A stretch of 64,000 nt of DNA from an uncultured Bacteroides sp. (GCA_900555635.1 USLU01000005.1:78536-142535); one strand, 5' to 3'. Counted from the first letter of the stretch, positions 54,862 through 63,832 are shown. The notes: a model not told the origin generated them from the sequence alone. Made by a program: numbers and translations.

Positions 54862-54954
54862 TTACTTCTTCAGGGTATAACCCATTGATAATGCTTCATT
54901 CCGACCTATTTCGGCAAGAATGTTTCTCAATGTTTTCATTATCTTCTTTTTCAT
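54862..54954 (-). CDS. Micro-protein 2 of three (30 residues)
   Basis: A 30-residue basic peptide with start MKKKIMKTLRNILAEIG and end SMGYTLKK. The core LRNILAEIG aligns with LKNLFSHIG of micro-protein 3 and FKTILTKAS of micro-protein 1; the ends MGYTL, WGYVM and MKYYSL also align. Leader GGTATTAGTTTAATTTTT is shared with micro-protein 1. The gap to micro-protein 1 is 33 bases. No signal peptide or double-Gly leader is seen. Function unknown. Confidence 0.7.
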   Translation of the reverse strand: MKKKIMKTLRNILAEIGRNEALSMGYTLKK

Positions 54955-55019
54955 AATCTCAAAAATTAAACTAATACCTGAAAACTAATATTCAATACTT
55001 ACTAAACAGGGATGAATGC

Positions 55020-55094
55020 TTAAAGCATTACATACCCCCAAATGTTCTTATCGGCTTCGCCGATGTGGCTAAATAAATTCTTTAACATTTTCAT
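55020..55094 (-). CDS. Micro-protein 3 of three (24 residues), first in the unit
   Basis: A 24-residue peptide beginning MKMLKNLFSHIGEADK and ending WGYVML. It is first in the unit, with the unusually strong ribosome binding site AGGAGGATAACAAAATG for Bacteroides, where such sites are rare. The leader contains the word GGATAACAAAAT twice. It aligns to the other two by L-K-N-L-F and G-Y near the end. Function unknown; a secreted signal, RiPP precursor, membrane-active peptide or regulatory leader are all possible. Confidence 0.7.
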   Translation of the reverse strand: MKMLKNLFSHIGEADKNIWGYVML

Positions 55095-55171
55095 TTTGTT
55101 ATCCTCCTAAAATCAATTTTGTTATCCTTAAAATCTAATCTATTATCTTATCCTTTCTATGTTATAGAACA

Positions 55172-55201
55172 CAAAATTAGAGCCTTTGTTCAGAAGTGCA
55201 A
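55172..55201 (-). promoter_or_regulatory. Consensus promoter of the micro-gene unit
   Basis: Minus strand TTG (55199-55201), a 19-base spacer and TAATTTTG (55172-55179): a full match to the Bacteroides promoter. The leader to the first ATG is about 70 bases. Confidence 0.85.
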
Positions 55202-55214
55202 GTATAAAATAGGA

Positions 55215-55240
55215 GAAAACATGTTTTAAAACACATTTTC
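55215..55240. promoter_or_regulatory. Palindrome upstream of the micro-gene promoter (possible operator)
   Basis: GAAAACATGTTTT followed by AAAACACATTTTC is a 26-base imperfect palindrome, two mismatches per arm, centred about 28 bases upstream of the -33 box: a typical place for an activator. No regulator is assigned. Confidence 0.5.
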
Positions 55241-55343
55241 TTGATTTAAGTCAATTAGTATCTATTTATTGCAATGTTTTTGACATACAACAACCGGATA
55301 GCAAAGTCTTTTTGGCAGAAGAGAGACAAGTTGTCATAAACAA

Positions 55344-55377
55344 AATAGGCAGGGTACCCTAAAGCGCCCTGCCTATT
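55344..55377. terminator. Terminator hairpin of pepD
   Basis: AATAGGCAGGG pairs with CCCTGCCTATT around a 12-base loop, 24 bases after the pepD stop. It could work from both sides. The stretch 55241-55343 shows no gene or clear motif. Confidence 0.8.
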
Positions 55378-55400
55378 CATATTTATATATTATATATCGA

Positions 55401-56858
55401 TTACTTTTCCGGAGTTTGTTCCAACGTAGCCACCAAGAAGTCATAGAACTTAGGTACTGTAGGAATCAAAGCACGTTCGTCGGGTGAGTGAGGAGAACGC
55501 AAGGTAGGACCGAATGAAATCATATCAAGTCCCGGACAATTGGCACCGATAATACCGCATTCCAAACCAGCGTGGATAACTTTCACAGCAGGCTCTACAC
55601 CGAATTGTTGTTTATAGGACTGCTTCATGGCATGCAGGATCGGTGAGTCAACGTTAGGTTGCCAGCCGGAATAAGCGCCACTCAATTCTACTTTCATACC
55701 TGCCATGGCAAAACATGCACTCAAACTGTCTGCCAAAAAGTCCTTCATGGTATCGCAAGAACTACGAGCCAGAATATGAATCGCAGCTTTTCCACCGATA
55801 ATAGTCACGATTGCGAGGTTGGAGGAAGTCTCCACTGTATCGGGTACGGTAGGTATCATACGCATTACACCATTCTGACAAGCCATCAGGACATTAATTA
55901 AATTATCCTGGATTTCAGTGGGAACTACTGAGGCGGGAACCACCACATCTTCCATCTTCAATGTTATATCACTTTCAATTGAAGCATATTCGGCATTAAG
56001 TTGAGCTTCATATTCCTTAATATAGTCTTCCAATCCGTCCATATCTTCAGGATTGAATACCAATACTGCATGTGCTTCACGCGGAATGGCATTACGCATA
56101 TTTCCACCTTCAAAGCTTGCCAGTTGTGAATCGAACTCAATCAATAAATCGTGCACAACACGTGCCAGCAGTTTGTTGGCATTACCACGTCCCTGATTGA
56201 TTTCCAAACCGGAATGACCTCCACGCAAACCTTTCAAGGTTAACTTGCGAGCTACAAAACCGTCAGCCGGTTCTTCTTCCTTATACTCTAATGTAGCAGA
56301 GATGTCAATACCACCGGCACAACCGATATAAAGTTCTCCTTCATCCTCCGAGTCGAGGTTCAGCAGGATTTCGCCCTTCAAAGTTCCGGGTTTCAATCCG
56401 AAAGCACCATACATGCCTGTTTCTTCGTCTTTGGTAATCAGAGCTTCCAACGGACCATGCTTCAAGTTATTGTCTTCAAGAACAGCCATAATAGCAGCTA
56501 CACCCAAACCGTTATCTGCCCCCAGAGTAGTACCTTTAGCTTTTACCCAATCGCCATCAATATAAGTTTGGATGGGATCTTTTGTAAAATCGTGAACGGT
56601 ATCATTATTCTTTTGAGGCACCATGTCCATGTGTGCCTGAAGGATTACGCCTTTACGGTTTTCCATACCCGGAGTAGCAGGTTTACGGATAATCACATTG
56701 CCTATTTCGTCGACAAATGATTCCAAGCCGAGTCCCTTACCGAAATTAACCAAAAACTCGGTAATCTTCTCCATGTGTCCTGAAGGACGGGGGATTTGGG
56801 TCAATGAATAGAAATGCTTCCACACATTCTGTGGAGTTAAATTTAAGATTGTACTCAT
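55401..56858 (-). CDS. pepD: Aminoacyl-histidine dipeptidase (peptidase D)
   Basis: A 485-residue cytosolic M20C metallopeptidase that cuts Xaa-His and other dipeptides. Zinc-site motifs are LQAHMDMVPQK, GADNGLGVAA and KDEETGMYGAFG, with GHSGLEINQGRGNANK in the lid domain and HAGLECGIIG near the C-terminus. Length is normal. A full promoter lies upstream and a terminator downstream, so it is monocistronic. Confidence 0.96.
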   Translation of the reverse strand: MSTILNLTPQNVWKHFYSLTQIPRPSGHMEKITEFLVNFGKGLGLESFVDEIGNVIIRKPATPGMENRKGVILQAHMDMVPQKNNDTVHDFTKDPIQTYIDGDWVKAKGTTLGADNGLGVAAIMAVLEDNNLKHGPLEALITKDEETGMYGAFGLKPGTLKGEILLNLDSEDEGELYIGCAGGIDISATLEYKEEEPADGFVARKLTLKGLRGGHSGLEINQGRGNANKLLARVVHDLLIEFDSQLASFEGGNMRNAIPREAHAVLVFNPEDMDGLEDYIKEYEAQLNAEYASIESDITLKMEDVVVPASVVPTEIQDNLINVLMACQNGVMRMIPTVPDTVETSSNLAIVTIIGGKAAIHILARSSCDTMKDFLADSLSACFAMAGMKVELSGAYSGWQPNVDSPILHAMKQSYKQQFGVEPAVKVIHAGLECGIIGANCPGLDMISFGPTLRSPHSPDERALIPTVPKFYDFLVATLEQTPEK

Positions 56859-56880
56859 AGTTCTAAAAAGTTAGTTTTCG

Positions 56881-56912
56881 CAAATATACTTGTTTATTCA
56901 GAGAACTCACAA
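56881..56912 (-). promoter_or_regulatory. Promoter of pepD
   Basis: Minus strand TTG (56910-56912), a 21-base spacer and TATATTTG (56881-56888), 22 bases before the ATG. Confidence 0.7.
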
Positions 56913-57003
56913 TAAATAGTCCTTTTTCATTTGGAAAAATAACATTGACGCAACAATGGCTTCCTTTTTATCGAAAATAATATACATTAAAAAACTCCAT
57001 CTG

Positions 57004-57084
57004 ATTTTTACTAAAAACAGGGCGAAGATTTACTAAAAATCATCCGGAGATTTAGTAAATCTTCGCCCTGTTTTTAGTAAAAAT
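57004..57084. repeat. Long self-similar dyad (34-bp perfect arms)
   Basis: Arms 57004-57037 and 57051-57084 are perfect inverted repeats with a 13-base loop. Each arm carries the word TTTACTAAA at both ends around CAGGGCGAAGA. It lies in the 320-base gap between pepD and the flippase-like gene; the rest of the gap holds the pepD promoter and no other feature I recognise. Confidence 0.88.
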
Positions 57085-57178
57085 TTCCAGCCCTCTCACA
57101 AGGTATTCTGAAGGGGTTTTAAAGACGGATACAAGAAGTTATATTTATTTACATAAAAGAAGTTGCAAGAGACGATAG

Positions 57179-58165
57179 TTATACCCTCTTCCTGTTAACC
57201 AGCGAGAGGTGCAACCATCCATAGACTCCAAGCACTATGACCAGCAACGTCTGTATGCCATGCACTATCAACGCAAAGACACCTGCATCGGTAGCATTTA
57301 CACCGTAAAGCATCATCATGGTAATCACAGCAAAATGCCAAGATCCCGCCCCATTAGGCGTAGGGACAATTACGGCAAATGTTCCGCCTACAAACATCAC
57401 CAGCCCTGCCAAAAAGCTAAGATGCGAAGTAAAACCGAAACAATAGAAAGTAATGTAGAAATGATAGAAGTAACAGACCCAAATCATCACCGTATAAAGT
57501 ACGAACAACGGAACATTCTTCACATTCCTAAGAGACATGATTCCCTCCCATACATTCAGCACAACACCTTTCACCTTTTCGAAGAAAGAAAGCATACGCA
57601 GCAGATAGTACACCAGCACCAGCACCCCGACCACCGAGAACAAAGAGACATAAAACCAGGGGGACGAAAGCAGATGCACCAGCGAAGGAATCTTTGTTCC
57701 TGTTTCTTCAAAAAAACGAAGGAATACAGGCATTTGTACCAAGAAAGTAAGTCCGGTTATCAAAAGAATGCAAAGCGTATCTATCAAGCGTTCCGTCACA
57801 ACCGTACCCAGTGATTTGGCAAAAGAAACATTATCGTATTTGGAAAGTACTCCGCAACGGGAAACTTCGCCTACACGGGGCAAAATAAGATTGGTAGCGT
57901 AAGACACGAATATAGCATCTACACAATCGCTCGTTTTAGGATGGGCATCCAATGGTTCCAACGTCTGCTTCCAGCGCCATCCGCGAAAGACACCGCCCAT
58001 TACACCAAATAGTAGCGAAAACAACATCCACCACCAATTTGTACCATGTAGAAGGATTTCTTTGGCCCGGGCAAAATCAAAATCACGATACACCCAATAG
58101 AGGATAAAGCTACCCAAAAGAATAGGTAAGGCTACTTTTAATGTCTTTTTTAGCAGTTTATTCAT
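57179..58165 (-). CDS. Flippase-like / LPG-synthase transmembrane family protein
   Basis: A 328-residue inner membrane protein with eight or so spans, of the UPF0104 (lysylphosphatidylglycerol synthase transmembrane) family: SFILYWVYRDFDF at the start, GVFRGWRWKQ, ILPRVGEVSRCGVLSKY and TPNGAGSWHFAVI match. There is no soluble aminoacyl transferase domain, so lipid translocation is more likely than lipid aminoacylation. It is divergent from rsmA. Confidence 0.85.
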   Translation of the reverse strand: MNKLLKKTLKVALPILLGSFILYWVYRDFDFARAKEILLHGTNWWWMLFSLLFGVMGGVFRGWRWKQTLEPLDAHPKTSDCVDAIFVSYATNLILPRVGEVSRCGVLSKYDNVSFAKSLGTVVTERLIDTLCILLITGLTFLVQMPVFLRFFEETGTKIPSLVHLLSSPWFYVSLFSVVGVLVLVYYLLRMLSFFEKVKGVVLNVWEGIMSLRNVKNVPLFVLYTVMIWVCYFYHFYITFYCFGFTSHLSFLAGLVMFVGGTFAVIVPTPNGAGSWHFAVITMMMLYGVNATDAGVFALIVHGIQTLLVIVLGVYGWLHLSLVNRKRV

Positions 58166-58218
58166 GCTGTCTTTCTAAATTCTTCAATCTTCATTCTTCA
58201 TTCTTCGTTGAAAAGAAC

Positions 58219-58226
58219 TACCTTTG
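58219..58226 (+). promoter_or_regulatory. -7 box for rsmA
   Basis: TACCTTTG lies 70 bases before the rsmA ATG; no clear -33 box. Confidence 0.45.
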
Positions 58227-58272
58227 CTCCGCGAAGATAGGAAGCACCGTTCAGCAACCTGTATTCACGCTG

Positions 58273-58280
58273 CAAAAGTA
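58273..58280 (-). promoter_or_regulatory. -7 box for the flippase-like gene
   Basis: TACTTTTG on the minus strand, about 107 bases before its ATG. It lies inside the rsmA leader, so the two transcripts would overlap at their 5' ends. Confidence 0.45.
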
Positions 58281-58296
58281 ACGATTTAGTTGATAA

Positions 58297-59091
58297 ATGA
58301 GATTAGTTAAGCCCAAAAAGTTTCTCGGCCAACATTTCCTGAAAGACCTCAAAGTGGCGCAGGATATTGCCGACACAGTGGATGCGTGTCCCGAACTTCC
58401 CATATTGGAAGTTGGTCCGGGCATGGGTGTATTAACCCAGTTCCTGGTAAAGAAAGAGCGTCCGGTCAAGGTTGTGGAAGTAGACTTTGAGTCTGTTGCC
58501 TATCTGCGAGAAGCCTATCCTCAGCTAGAGGAAAATATTATTGAAGACGACTTCCTCAAAATGAACTTGCAACGGTTATTCGACGGAAAACCTTTTGTAC
58601 TGACAGGAAACTATCCTTATAATATATCCAGCCAGATATTCTTCAAAATGCTGGAGAACAAAGAGATCATACCTTGCTGTACGGGCATGATACAGAAAGA
58701 AGTAGCTGAACGCATCGCCGCCGGTCCCGGTAGCAAGACTTATGGTATCTTAAGCGTGTTGATTCAGGCATGGTATAAGGTAGAATATCTGTTTACCGTC
58801 AGCGAACATGTATTCAACCCACCTCCCAAAGTAAAAAGTGCAGTTATCCGCATGACGCGCAACAGTACACAAGAGTTGGGCTGCGATGAAAAGCTGTTCA
58901 AACAAGTGGTAAAAACCACCTTTAACCAGCGCCGCAAGCAACTGAGAAATTCCATAAAACCGATACTCGGCAAAGATTGCCCGTTAACGGAAGACATCTT
59001 GTTCAATAAGCGTCCCGAACAGCTATCGGTTCAGGAATTTATCAATCTGACCAATCAAGTGGAAGAGGCGTTGAAAATGATTAATGATTAG
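58297..59091 (+). CDS. rsmA: 16S rRNA (adenine(1518)-N(6)/adenine(1519)-N(6))-dimethyltransferase
   Basis: RsmA (KsgA) dimethylates two adenines in the 3' helix of 16S rRNA during small subunit maturation. The 264-residue protein starts MRLVKPKKFLGQHFLKD and has the SAM-binding motif LEVGPGMGVLTQ and catalytic NYPYNISS. The C-terminal domain is complete. The last residues (MIND) come from an ATTAATGATTAGTGATG repeat that follows. mgtE is next on the same strand. Confidence 0.97.
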   Translation: MRLVKPKKFLGQHFLKDLKVAQDIADTVDACPELPILEVGPGMGVLTQFLVKKERPVKVVEVDFESVAYLREAYPQLEENIIEDDFLKMNLQRLFDGKPFVLTGNYPYNISSQIFFKMLENKEIIPCCTGMIQKEVAERIAAGPGSKTYGILSVLIQAWYKVEYLFTVSEHVFNPPPKVKSAVIRMTRNSTQELGCDEKLFKQVVKTTFNQRRKQLRNSIKPILGKDCPLTEDILFNKRPEQLSVQEFINLTNQVEEALKMIND

Positions 59092-59115
59092 TGATGAACG
59101 ATTAACGCCATACAA
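59079..59115. repeat. TTAATGATTAG word array at the rsmA stop
   Basis: Degenerate copies of GATTAATGATTAGTGATGAACG span the rsmA stop codon. No complementary arm follows. Confidence 0.6.
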
Positions 59116-59174
59116 AACATAATCGTACCATTCATTCTTTATTATTTTTCATTAAACATTTAACATCAGACATT

Positions 59175-60521
59175 ATGGAAATAAACGAAGAATACATAGA
59201 TAAAGTCAAAAGTTTTATTGAGCAGAAAGACGCGGAAAACGTCAAAACACTTTTGACTGACCTTCATCCGGCAGATATAGCAGAACTATGCAATGACCTT
59301 GCACCGGAAGAGGCTCGCTTCGTTTACCGTCTTCTCGACAATGAGACTGCCGCTGACGTACTGGTGGAAATGGACGAAGATGTCCGGAAAGAATTTCTGG
59401 AACTTCTTCCGTCGGAAACCATCGCCAAGCGTTTTGTGGACTATATGGACACGGACGACGCTGTTGACTTGATGCGTGAGCTCGACGAAGACAAGCAGGA
59501 AGAAGTCCTCTCACATATCGAAGATATTGAACAAGCAGGCGACATCGTTGATCTGTTGAAGTACGACGAAGACACTGCCGGTGGTTTGATGGGCACTGAA
59601 ATGGTAACCGTCAACGAGAACTGGAGTATGCCCGAATGCTTGAAAGAGATGCGCCAGCAAGCCGAAAAGCTCGATGAAATCTATTACGTATACGTCATTG
59701 ACGATGAAGACCGTCTACAAGGCATCTTCCCGTTAAAGAAGATGATTACATCTCCTTCGGTCTCTAAAGTGAAACACGTGATGATGAAAAATCCTATCTC
59801 TGTTCACGTAGATACTCCTACCGAGGAAGTGGTGCAGACCATTGAAAAATATGACTTGGTAGCCGTTCCTGTTGTAGACAGTATCGGACGGTTGGTCGGA
59901 CAAATCACGGTAGACGACGTCATGGACGAAGTTCGTGAGCAAGCCGAACGTGACTACCAGTTGGCATCAGGTTTGTCACAGGATGTAGAGACCGATGATA
60001 ATGTAATGCGCCAAACATCCGCCCGCCTCCCGTGGTTACTTATAGGTATGATAGGAGGAATAGGAAACTCCATGATATTAGGCAATTTCGACTCAACCTT
60101 TGCTATGCATCCCGAAATGGCACTTTATATTCCGCTCATTGGTGGAACAGGAGGAAATGTGGGAACACAGTCATCAGCAATCATCGTACAAGGTCTTGCC
60201 AACAGTTCACTGGATGCTAAAGACACCATTAAGCAAGTAGCCAAGGAAGCCATCGTAGCATCTATTAATGCAACAATCATTTCATTACTGGTATATATCT
60301 ATAATTTTATACGGTTTGGAGGTACTGCCACAGTAACCTATTCAGTATCAATCAGCCTGTTTGCCGTAGTTATGTTTGCTTCCATATTCGGAACACTCGT
60401 ACCTATGACTCTGGAAAAGCTGAAAGTTGACCCTGCCATTGCCACCGGTCCGTTTATTTCTATTACCAATGATATCATAGGTATGATGCTGTATATGGGC
60501 ATCACTGTTTTGCTATCTTAA
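59175..60521 (+). CDS. mgtE: Magnesium transporter MgtE
   Basis: A 448-residue inner membrane magnesium channel. It has an N-terminal superhelical MgtE domain (LTDLHPADIAELCNDLAPEE), a pair of CBS domains (about residues 135-255, VKHVMMKNPISVHVDT and VVDSIGRLVGQITVDD) and a C-terminal five-span pore domain with PLIGGTGGNVGTQSSAI. The CBS and N domains sense cytosolic magnesium and close the pore. Complete length. Confidence 0.95.
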   Translation: MEINEEYIDKVKSFIEQKDAENVKTLLTDLHPADIAELCNDLAPEEARFVYRLLDNETAADVLVEMDEDVRKEFLELLPSETIAKRFVDYMDTDDAVDLMRELDEDKQEEVLSHIEDIEQAGDIVDLLKYDEDTAGGLMGTEMVTVNENWSMPECLKEMRQQAEKLDEIYYVYVIDDEDRLQGIFPLKKMITSPSVSKVKHVMMKNPISVHVDTPTEEVVQTIEKYDLVAVPVVDSIGRLVGQITVDDVMDEVREQAERDYQLASGLSQDVETDDNVMRQTSARLPWLLIGMIGGIGNSMILGNFDSTFAMHPEMALYIPLIGGTGGNVGTQSSAIIVQGLANSSLDAKDTIKQVAKEAIVASINATIISLLVYIYNFIRFGGTATVTYSVSISLFAVVMFASIFGTLVPMTLEKLKVDPAIATGPFISITNDIIGMMLYMGITVLLS

Positions 60522-60642
60522 TGCCTTATTAAGGTTCAATCCCTCTTACTCAGCAGGAAAGATTAGAAATAAACAGAAAAAAAACGGAGAAAAAGTATGA
60601 AGTGATTATTTTATTTCATTAATTTGTAGCTTAATGTAACCC

Positions 60643-60660
60643 AAACGGGTCATCCCGTTT
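60643..60660 (+). promoter_or_regulatory. Hairpin in the leader of the DUF349 gene
   Basis: AAACGGG pairs with CCCGTTT across loop TCAT, 16 bases before the ATG; it could influence translation. The nearby TTAATTTG is only a partial -7 box. Confidence 0.45.
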
Positions 60661-60676
60661 CTAAAAAGTAAATACA

Positions 60677-62530
60677 ATGACGGACACTCATGACACTAAT
60701 CTCCCCGAAAAACCGGTGGAATTAGAAGAAGAAAAGAAGGCAGCAGAGGTTTCTGAACCGGCAACAACAGAAACTCCGGCTGAAGAAGTGATTTCAGAAA
60801 AGCCGGTAGAGCCAGTTCAGAAGCTCACAAAAGAAGATATCCTTGCCAAATTGAAAGAAATTGCCGAGGATGTAGAAAATACGTCCAAAGGTGATATTGA
60901 CGGTTTGAAACAAATCTTCTACAAAATACATAATGCTGAACAAGAAGCGGCAAAGAAGCAGTTCATAGAAAACGGAGGTGTCGCAGAAGAATTCATTCCT
61001 CAGACTGATACAGTGGAAGAAGAGTTCAAAAATATTATGTCCGTCATCAAAGAGAAGAGAAGCTCACTTACCGCAGAGCAGGAGAAGCAGAAAGAGCTAA
61101 ACCTACAGATCAAGTTATCCATTATCGAGGAACTGAAAGAATTGGTTGAATCTCCTGATGATGCAAACAAAAGCTATACAGAATTCAAGAAGTTGCAGCA
61201 GCAATGGAATGAAATCAAACTCGTACCGCAGGCTAAGGTAAATGAACTTTGGAAGAACTATCAGCTCTACGTTGAGAAATTCTACGATCTACTGAAACTG
61301 AACAACGAATTCCGCGAATATGATTTCAAAAAGAATTTAGAAATCAAGACACATCTTTGTGAAGCCGCCGAAAAGTTGGCAGACGAGCCGGATGTAGTCT
61401 CAGCTTTCCACCAATTACAGAAGTTACATCAGGAATTCCGTGATACGGGTCCCGTTGCCAAAGAATTGCGGGATGAGGTTTGGGCACGCTTTAAAGTAGC
61501 GTCTACCAATGTAAACCGCCGTCATCAGCAACATTTCGAGGCTTTAAAAGAGACTGAACAGAATAATCTCGACCAGAAAACCGTAATTTGTGAAATCATT
61601 GAGTCCATCGACTATACTGAACTGAACAATTTCGCTTCCTGGGAGAATAAGACACAGGAAATTATTGCTCTGCAAAACAAGTGGAAAACCATCGGTTTTG
61701 CTCCGCAAAAGATGAACGTCAAGATCTTTGAACGTTTCCGCAAAGCATGTGATGAGTTCTTCCATAAGAAAGGTGATTTCTTCAAAACATTGAAGGAAGG
61801 CATGAACGAAAATCTGGATAAAAAGCGCGCATTATGCGAAAAAGCCGAAGCATTAAAAGACAGTACCGACTGGAAAGCTACCGCCGACGAACTAACCAAA
61901 CTTCAAAAAGAATGGAAGACAATCGGTCCGGTTGCCAAGAAGTATTCGGATGCTGTTTGGAAACGTTTCATCTCCGCTTGTGATTACTTCTTTGAACAGA
62001 AAAACAAAGCCACTTCTTCTCAGCGTTCCGTTGAGCAGGAAAACCTGGAGAAGAAAAAAGCCATCTTGGATAAATTAGCCGCCATTGACGAGAACATGGA
62101 TACAGATGAAGCTACTCAGCTTGTTCGCGACTTGATGAAGGAATGGAATAACATAGGACATGTACCTTTTAAAGAAAAGGATAGAATCTATAAGTCATAC
62201 CACAGCCAGATAGACAAACTGTTCGACCGCTTCAACATCAGTGCTTCAAACAAGAAGTTGAGTAATTTCAAGTCTACTATCAGTTCCATTCAAGAAGGTA
62301 GTCCGCAGGCACTTTACCGTGAACGCGAAAAGCTGGTACGTACCTTAGAAAACATGAAGAACGAACTTCAGACCTACGAAAACAACCTGGGCTTCCTGAC
62401 TGCTTCTTCAAAGAAAGGCAACAGCTTGCTGACTGAAATCAACCGCAAAGTAGAAAAACTGAAAGCTGACATCGATCTGGTAAAAGAAAAGATTAAAGTA
62501 CTTGATGAAAACATCAAGAACGATAATTAA
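60677..62530 (+). CDS. DUF349 repeat protein
   Basis: A 617-residue, highly charged, mostly helical soluble protein. After a Glu/Pro-rich N-terminus (about 1-60) it has at least five DUF349 units with the shared pattern W-x2-I-G-x-[VA]-P, seen in QWNEIKLVPQAK, EFRDTGPVAKELRDEVW, KWKTIGFAPQKM, EWKTIGPVAKKYSDAVW and EWNNIGHVPFKEKDRIY. The C-terminus is a coiled coil (LENMKNELQTYENNL onward). The family function is not established. It is followed by a bidirectional terminator. Confidence 0.88.
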   Translation: MTDTHDTNLPEKPVELEEEKKAAEVSEPATTETPAEEVISEKPVEPVQKLTKEDILAKLKEIAEDVENTSKGDIDGLKQIFYKIHNAEQEAAKKQFIENGGVAEEFIPQTDTVEEEFKNIMSVIKEKRSSLTAEQEKQKELNLQIKLSIIEELKELVESPDDANKSYTEFKKLQQQWNEIKLVPQAKVNELWKNYQLYVEKFYDLLKLNNEFREYDFKKNLEIKTHLCEAAEKLADEPDVVSAFHQLQKLHQEFRDTGPVAKELRDEVWARFKVASTNVNRRHQQHFEALKETEQNNLDQKTVICEIIESIDYTELNNFASWENKTQEIIALQNKWKTIGFAPQKMNVKIFERFRKACDEFFHKKGDFFKTLKEGMNENLDKKRALCEKAEALKDSTDWKATADELTKLQKEWKTIGPVAKKYSDAVWKRFISACDYFFEQKNKATSSQRSVEQENLEKKKAILDKLAAIDENMDTDEATQLVRDLMKEWNNIGHVPFKEKDRIYKSYHSQIDKLFDRFNISASNKKLSNFKSTISSIQEGSPQALYREREKLVRTLENMKNELQTYENNLGFLTASSKKGNSLLTEINRKVEKLKADIDLVKEKIKVLDENIKNDN

Positions 62531-62543
62531 TACAAGGATATAA

Positions 62544-62596
62544 AAAGAAACGAACCCCGAAAACATTATTTGATGATTTCGGGGTTCATTTCTTTT
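62544..62596. terminator. Bidirectional terminator between convergent genes
   Basis: GAACCCCGAAA pairs with TTTCGGGGTTC, extended by A- and T-rich flanks on both sides, so it can end both the DUF349 and the AICAR transformylase transcripts. Confidence 0.88.
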
Positions 62597-62628
62597 AAAA
62601 ATGTCTTATTAAATCCTTCTTTCAATGA

Positions 62629-63807
62629 TTAATGATGGAACAGACGAATACCTGTAAACGCCATAGCGATGCCATATTTATCACAAGTTTCAATAACATG
62701 ATCATCCCGTACCGAACCTCCTGCCTGAGCTATATATTCCACACCACTTCTATGTGCACGCTCTATATTATCTCCAAAGGGGAAGAAAGCATCGGAGCCT
62801 AAAGAAACACCTTTTAGTGTATCGAGCCAAGCACGTTTTTCTTCTCTTGTCAACACTTCCGGTTTCTCAGTGAAGAACTGCTGCCAAACGCCATCGACCA
62901 AAACATCATTATAATCATCGCTAATGTAGACATCAATCGTATTGTCACGGTCGGCACGACGGATTTTATCCACCCAAGGCAAGTTCAATACTTTAGGATG
63001 TTGACGTAGATACCAAATATCAGCTTTATTACCAGCCAAACGGGTACAATGAATGCGGCTTTGCTGACCTGCACCGATACCAATTGCCTGCCCATCCTTT
63101 ACATAACAAACTGAATTAGATTGTGTATATTTCAGAGTAATAAGCGCTATCATTAAATCATGCTTTGCGGCATCTGTGAAGTTTTTGTTTTGAGTAGGAA
63201 TATTAGCAAACAGTTCATCACCATTCAATTTAATCTCATTACGTCCTTGTTCAAAAGTAATTCCAAAAACATCTTTATGTTCAATCGGAGCAGGTCTGTA
63301 ATCGGAATCTATTTTAATAACATTATAAGTACCTTTACGCTTAGTACTCAATATTTCAAGTGCTTCTTTGGTAAAACCCGGCGCAATAACACCATCCGAA
63401 ACTTCGCGGTTAATAAAACGGGCGGTAGCCTCATCACAAACATCACTTAAAGCAATAAAATCGCCATAAGACGACATACGGTCGGCACCACGGGCACGTA
63501 CATAAGCACAAGCTAACGGAGAAAGTGGCAGATTATCTACGAAATAAATCTTTTTCATTGTTTCATCCAGTTCCAGCCCAATTGCCGCACCAGCAGGGCT
63601 CACATGTTTAAATGAGGTTGCAGCCGGCATCCCAGTAGCCTCTTTCAGTTCTTTTACTAACTGCCATCCGTTCAGTGCATCCATGAAATTAATATAACCC
63701 GGACGTCCATTCAAAACTTCAATAGGTAATTCCCCCTCCTGCATGTAAATGCGGGCCGGCTTTTGGTTGGGGTTACAGCCGTACTTTAGTTCTAGTTCTT
63801 TTGCCAT
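62629..63807 (-). CDS. Stand-alone AICAR transformylase (PurH C-domain homologue)
   Basis: A 392-residue protein matching the phosphoribosylaminoimidazolecarboxamide formyltransferase half of PurH: KYGCNPNQKPARIY, ATSFKHVSPAGAAIG with the catalytic Lys-His pair, and IGAGQQSRIHCTRLAG. It would add the last carbon in purine synthesis. The IMP cyclohydrolase half is absent; the start is intact, so this is a separate enzyme and not a truncation. Such single-domain forms are present in Bacteroides besides a full PurH. A -7 box lies upstream. Confidence 0.9.
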   Translation of the reverse strand: MAKELELKYGCNPNQKPARIYMQEGELPIEVLNGRPGYINFMDALNGWQLVKELKEATGMPAATSFKHVSPAGAAIGLELDETMKKIYFVDNLPLSPLACAYVRARGADRMSSYGDFIALSDVCDEATARFINREVSDGVIAPGFTKEALEILSTKRKGTYNVIKIDSDYRPAPIEHKDVFGITFEQGRNEIKLNGDELFANIPTQNKNFTDAAKHDLMIALITLKYTQSNSVCYVKDGQAIGIGAGQQSRIHCTRLAGNKADIWYLRQHPKVLNLPWVDKIRRADRDNTIDVYISDDYNDVLVDGVWQQFFTEKPEVLTREEKRAWLDTLKGVSLGSDAFFPFGDNIERAHRSGVEYIAQAGGSVRDDHVIETCDKYGIAMAFTGIRLFHH

Positions 63808-63832
63808 AATCTTTATTTGAGTTGAATGGCAA

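Noticed and set aside
54854..54955. Plus-strand short ORF antisense to micro-protein 2
   Set aside because: No promoter or ribosome site on this strand; codons look unlike a protein and the minus strand has consistent signals.
62629..63807. Truncated purH
   Set aside because: It has its own start, -7 box and complete transformylase domain, so it is a single-domain enzyme.
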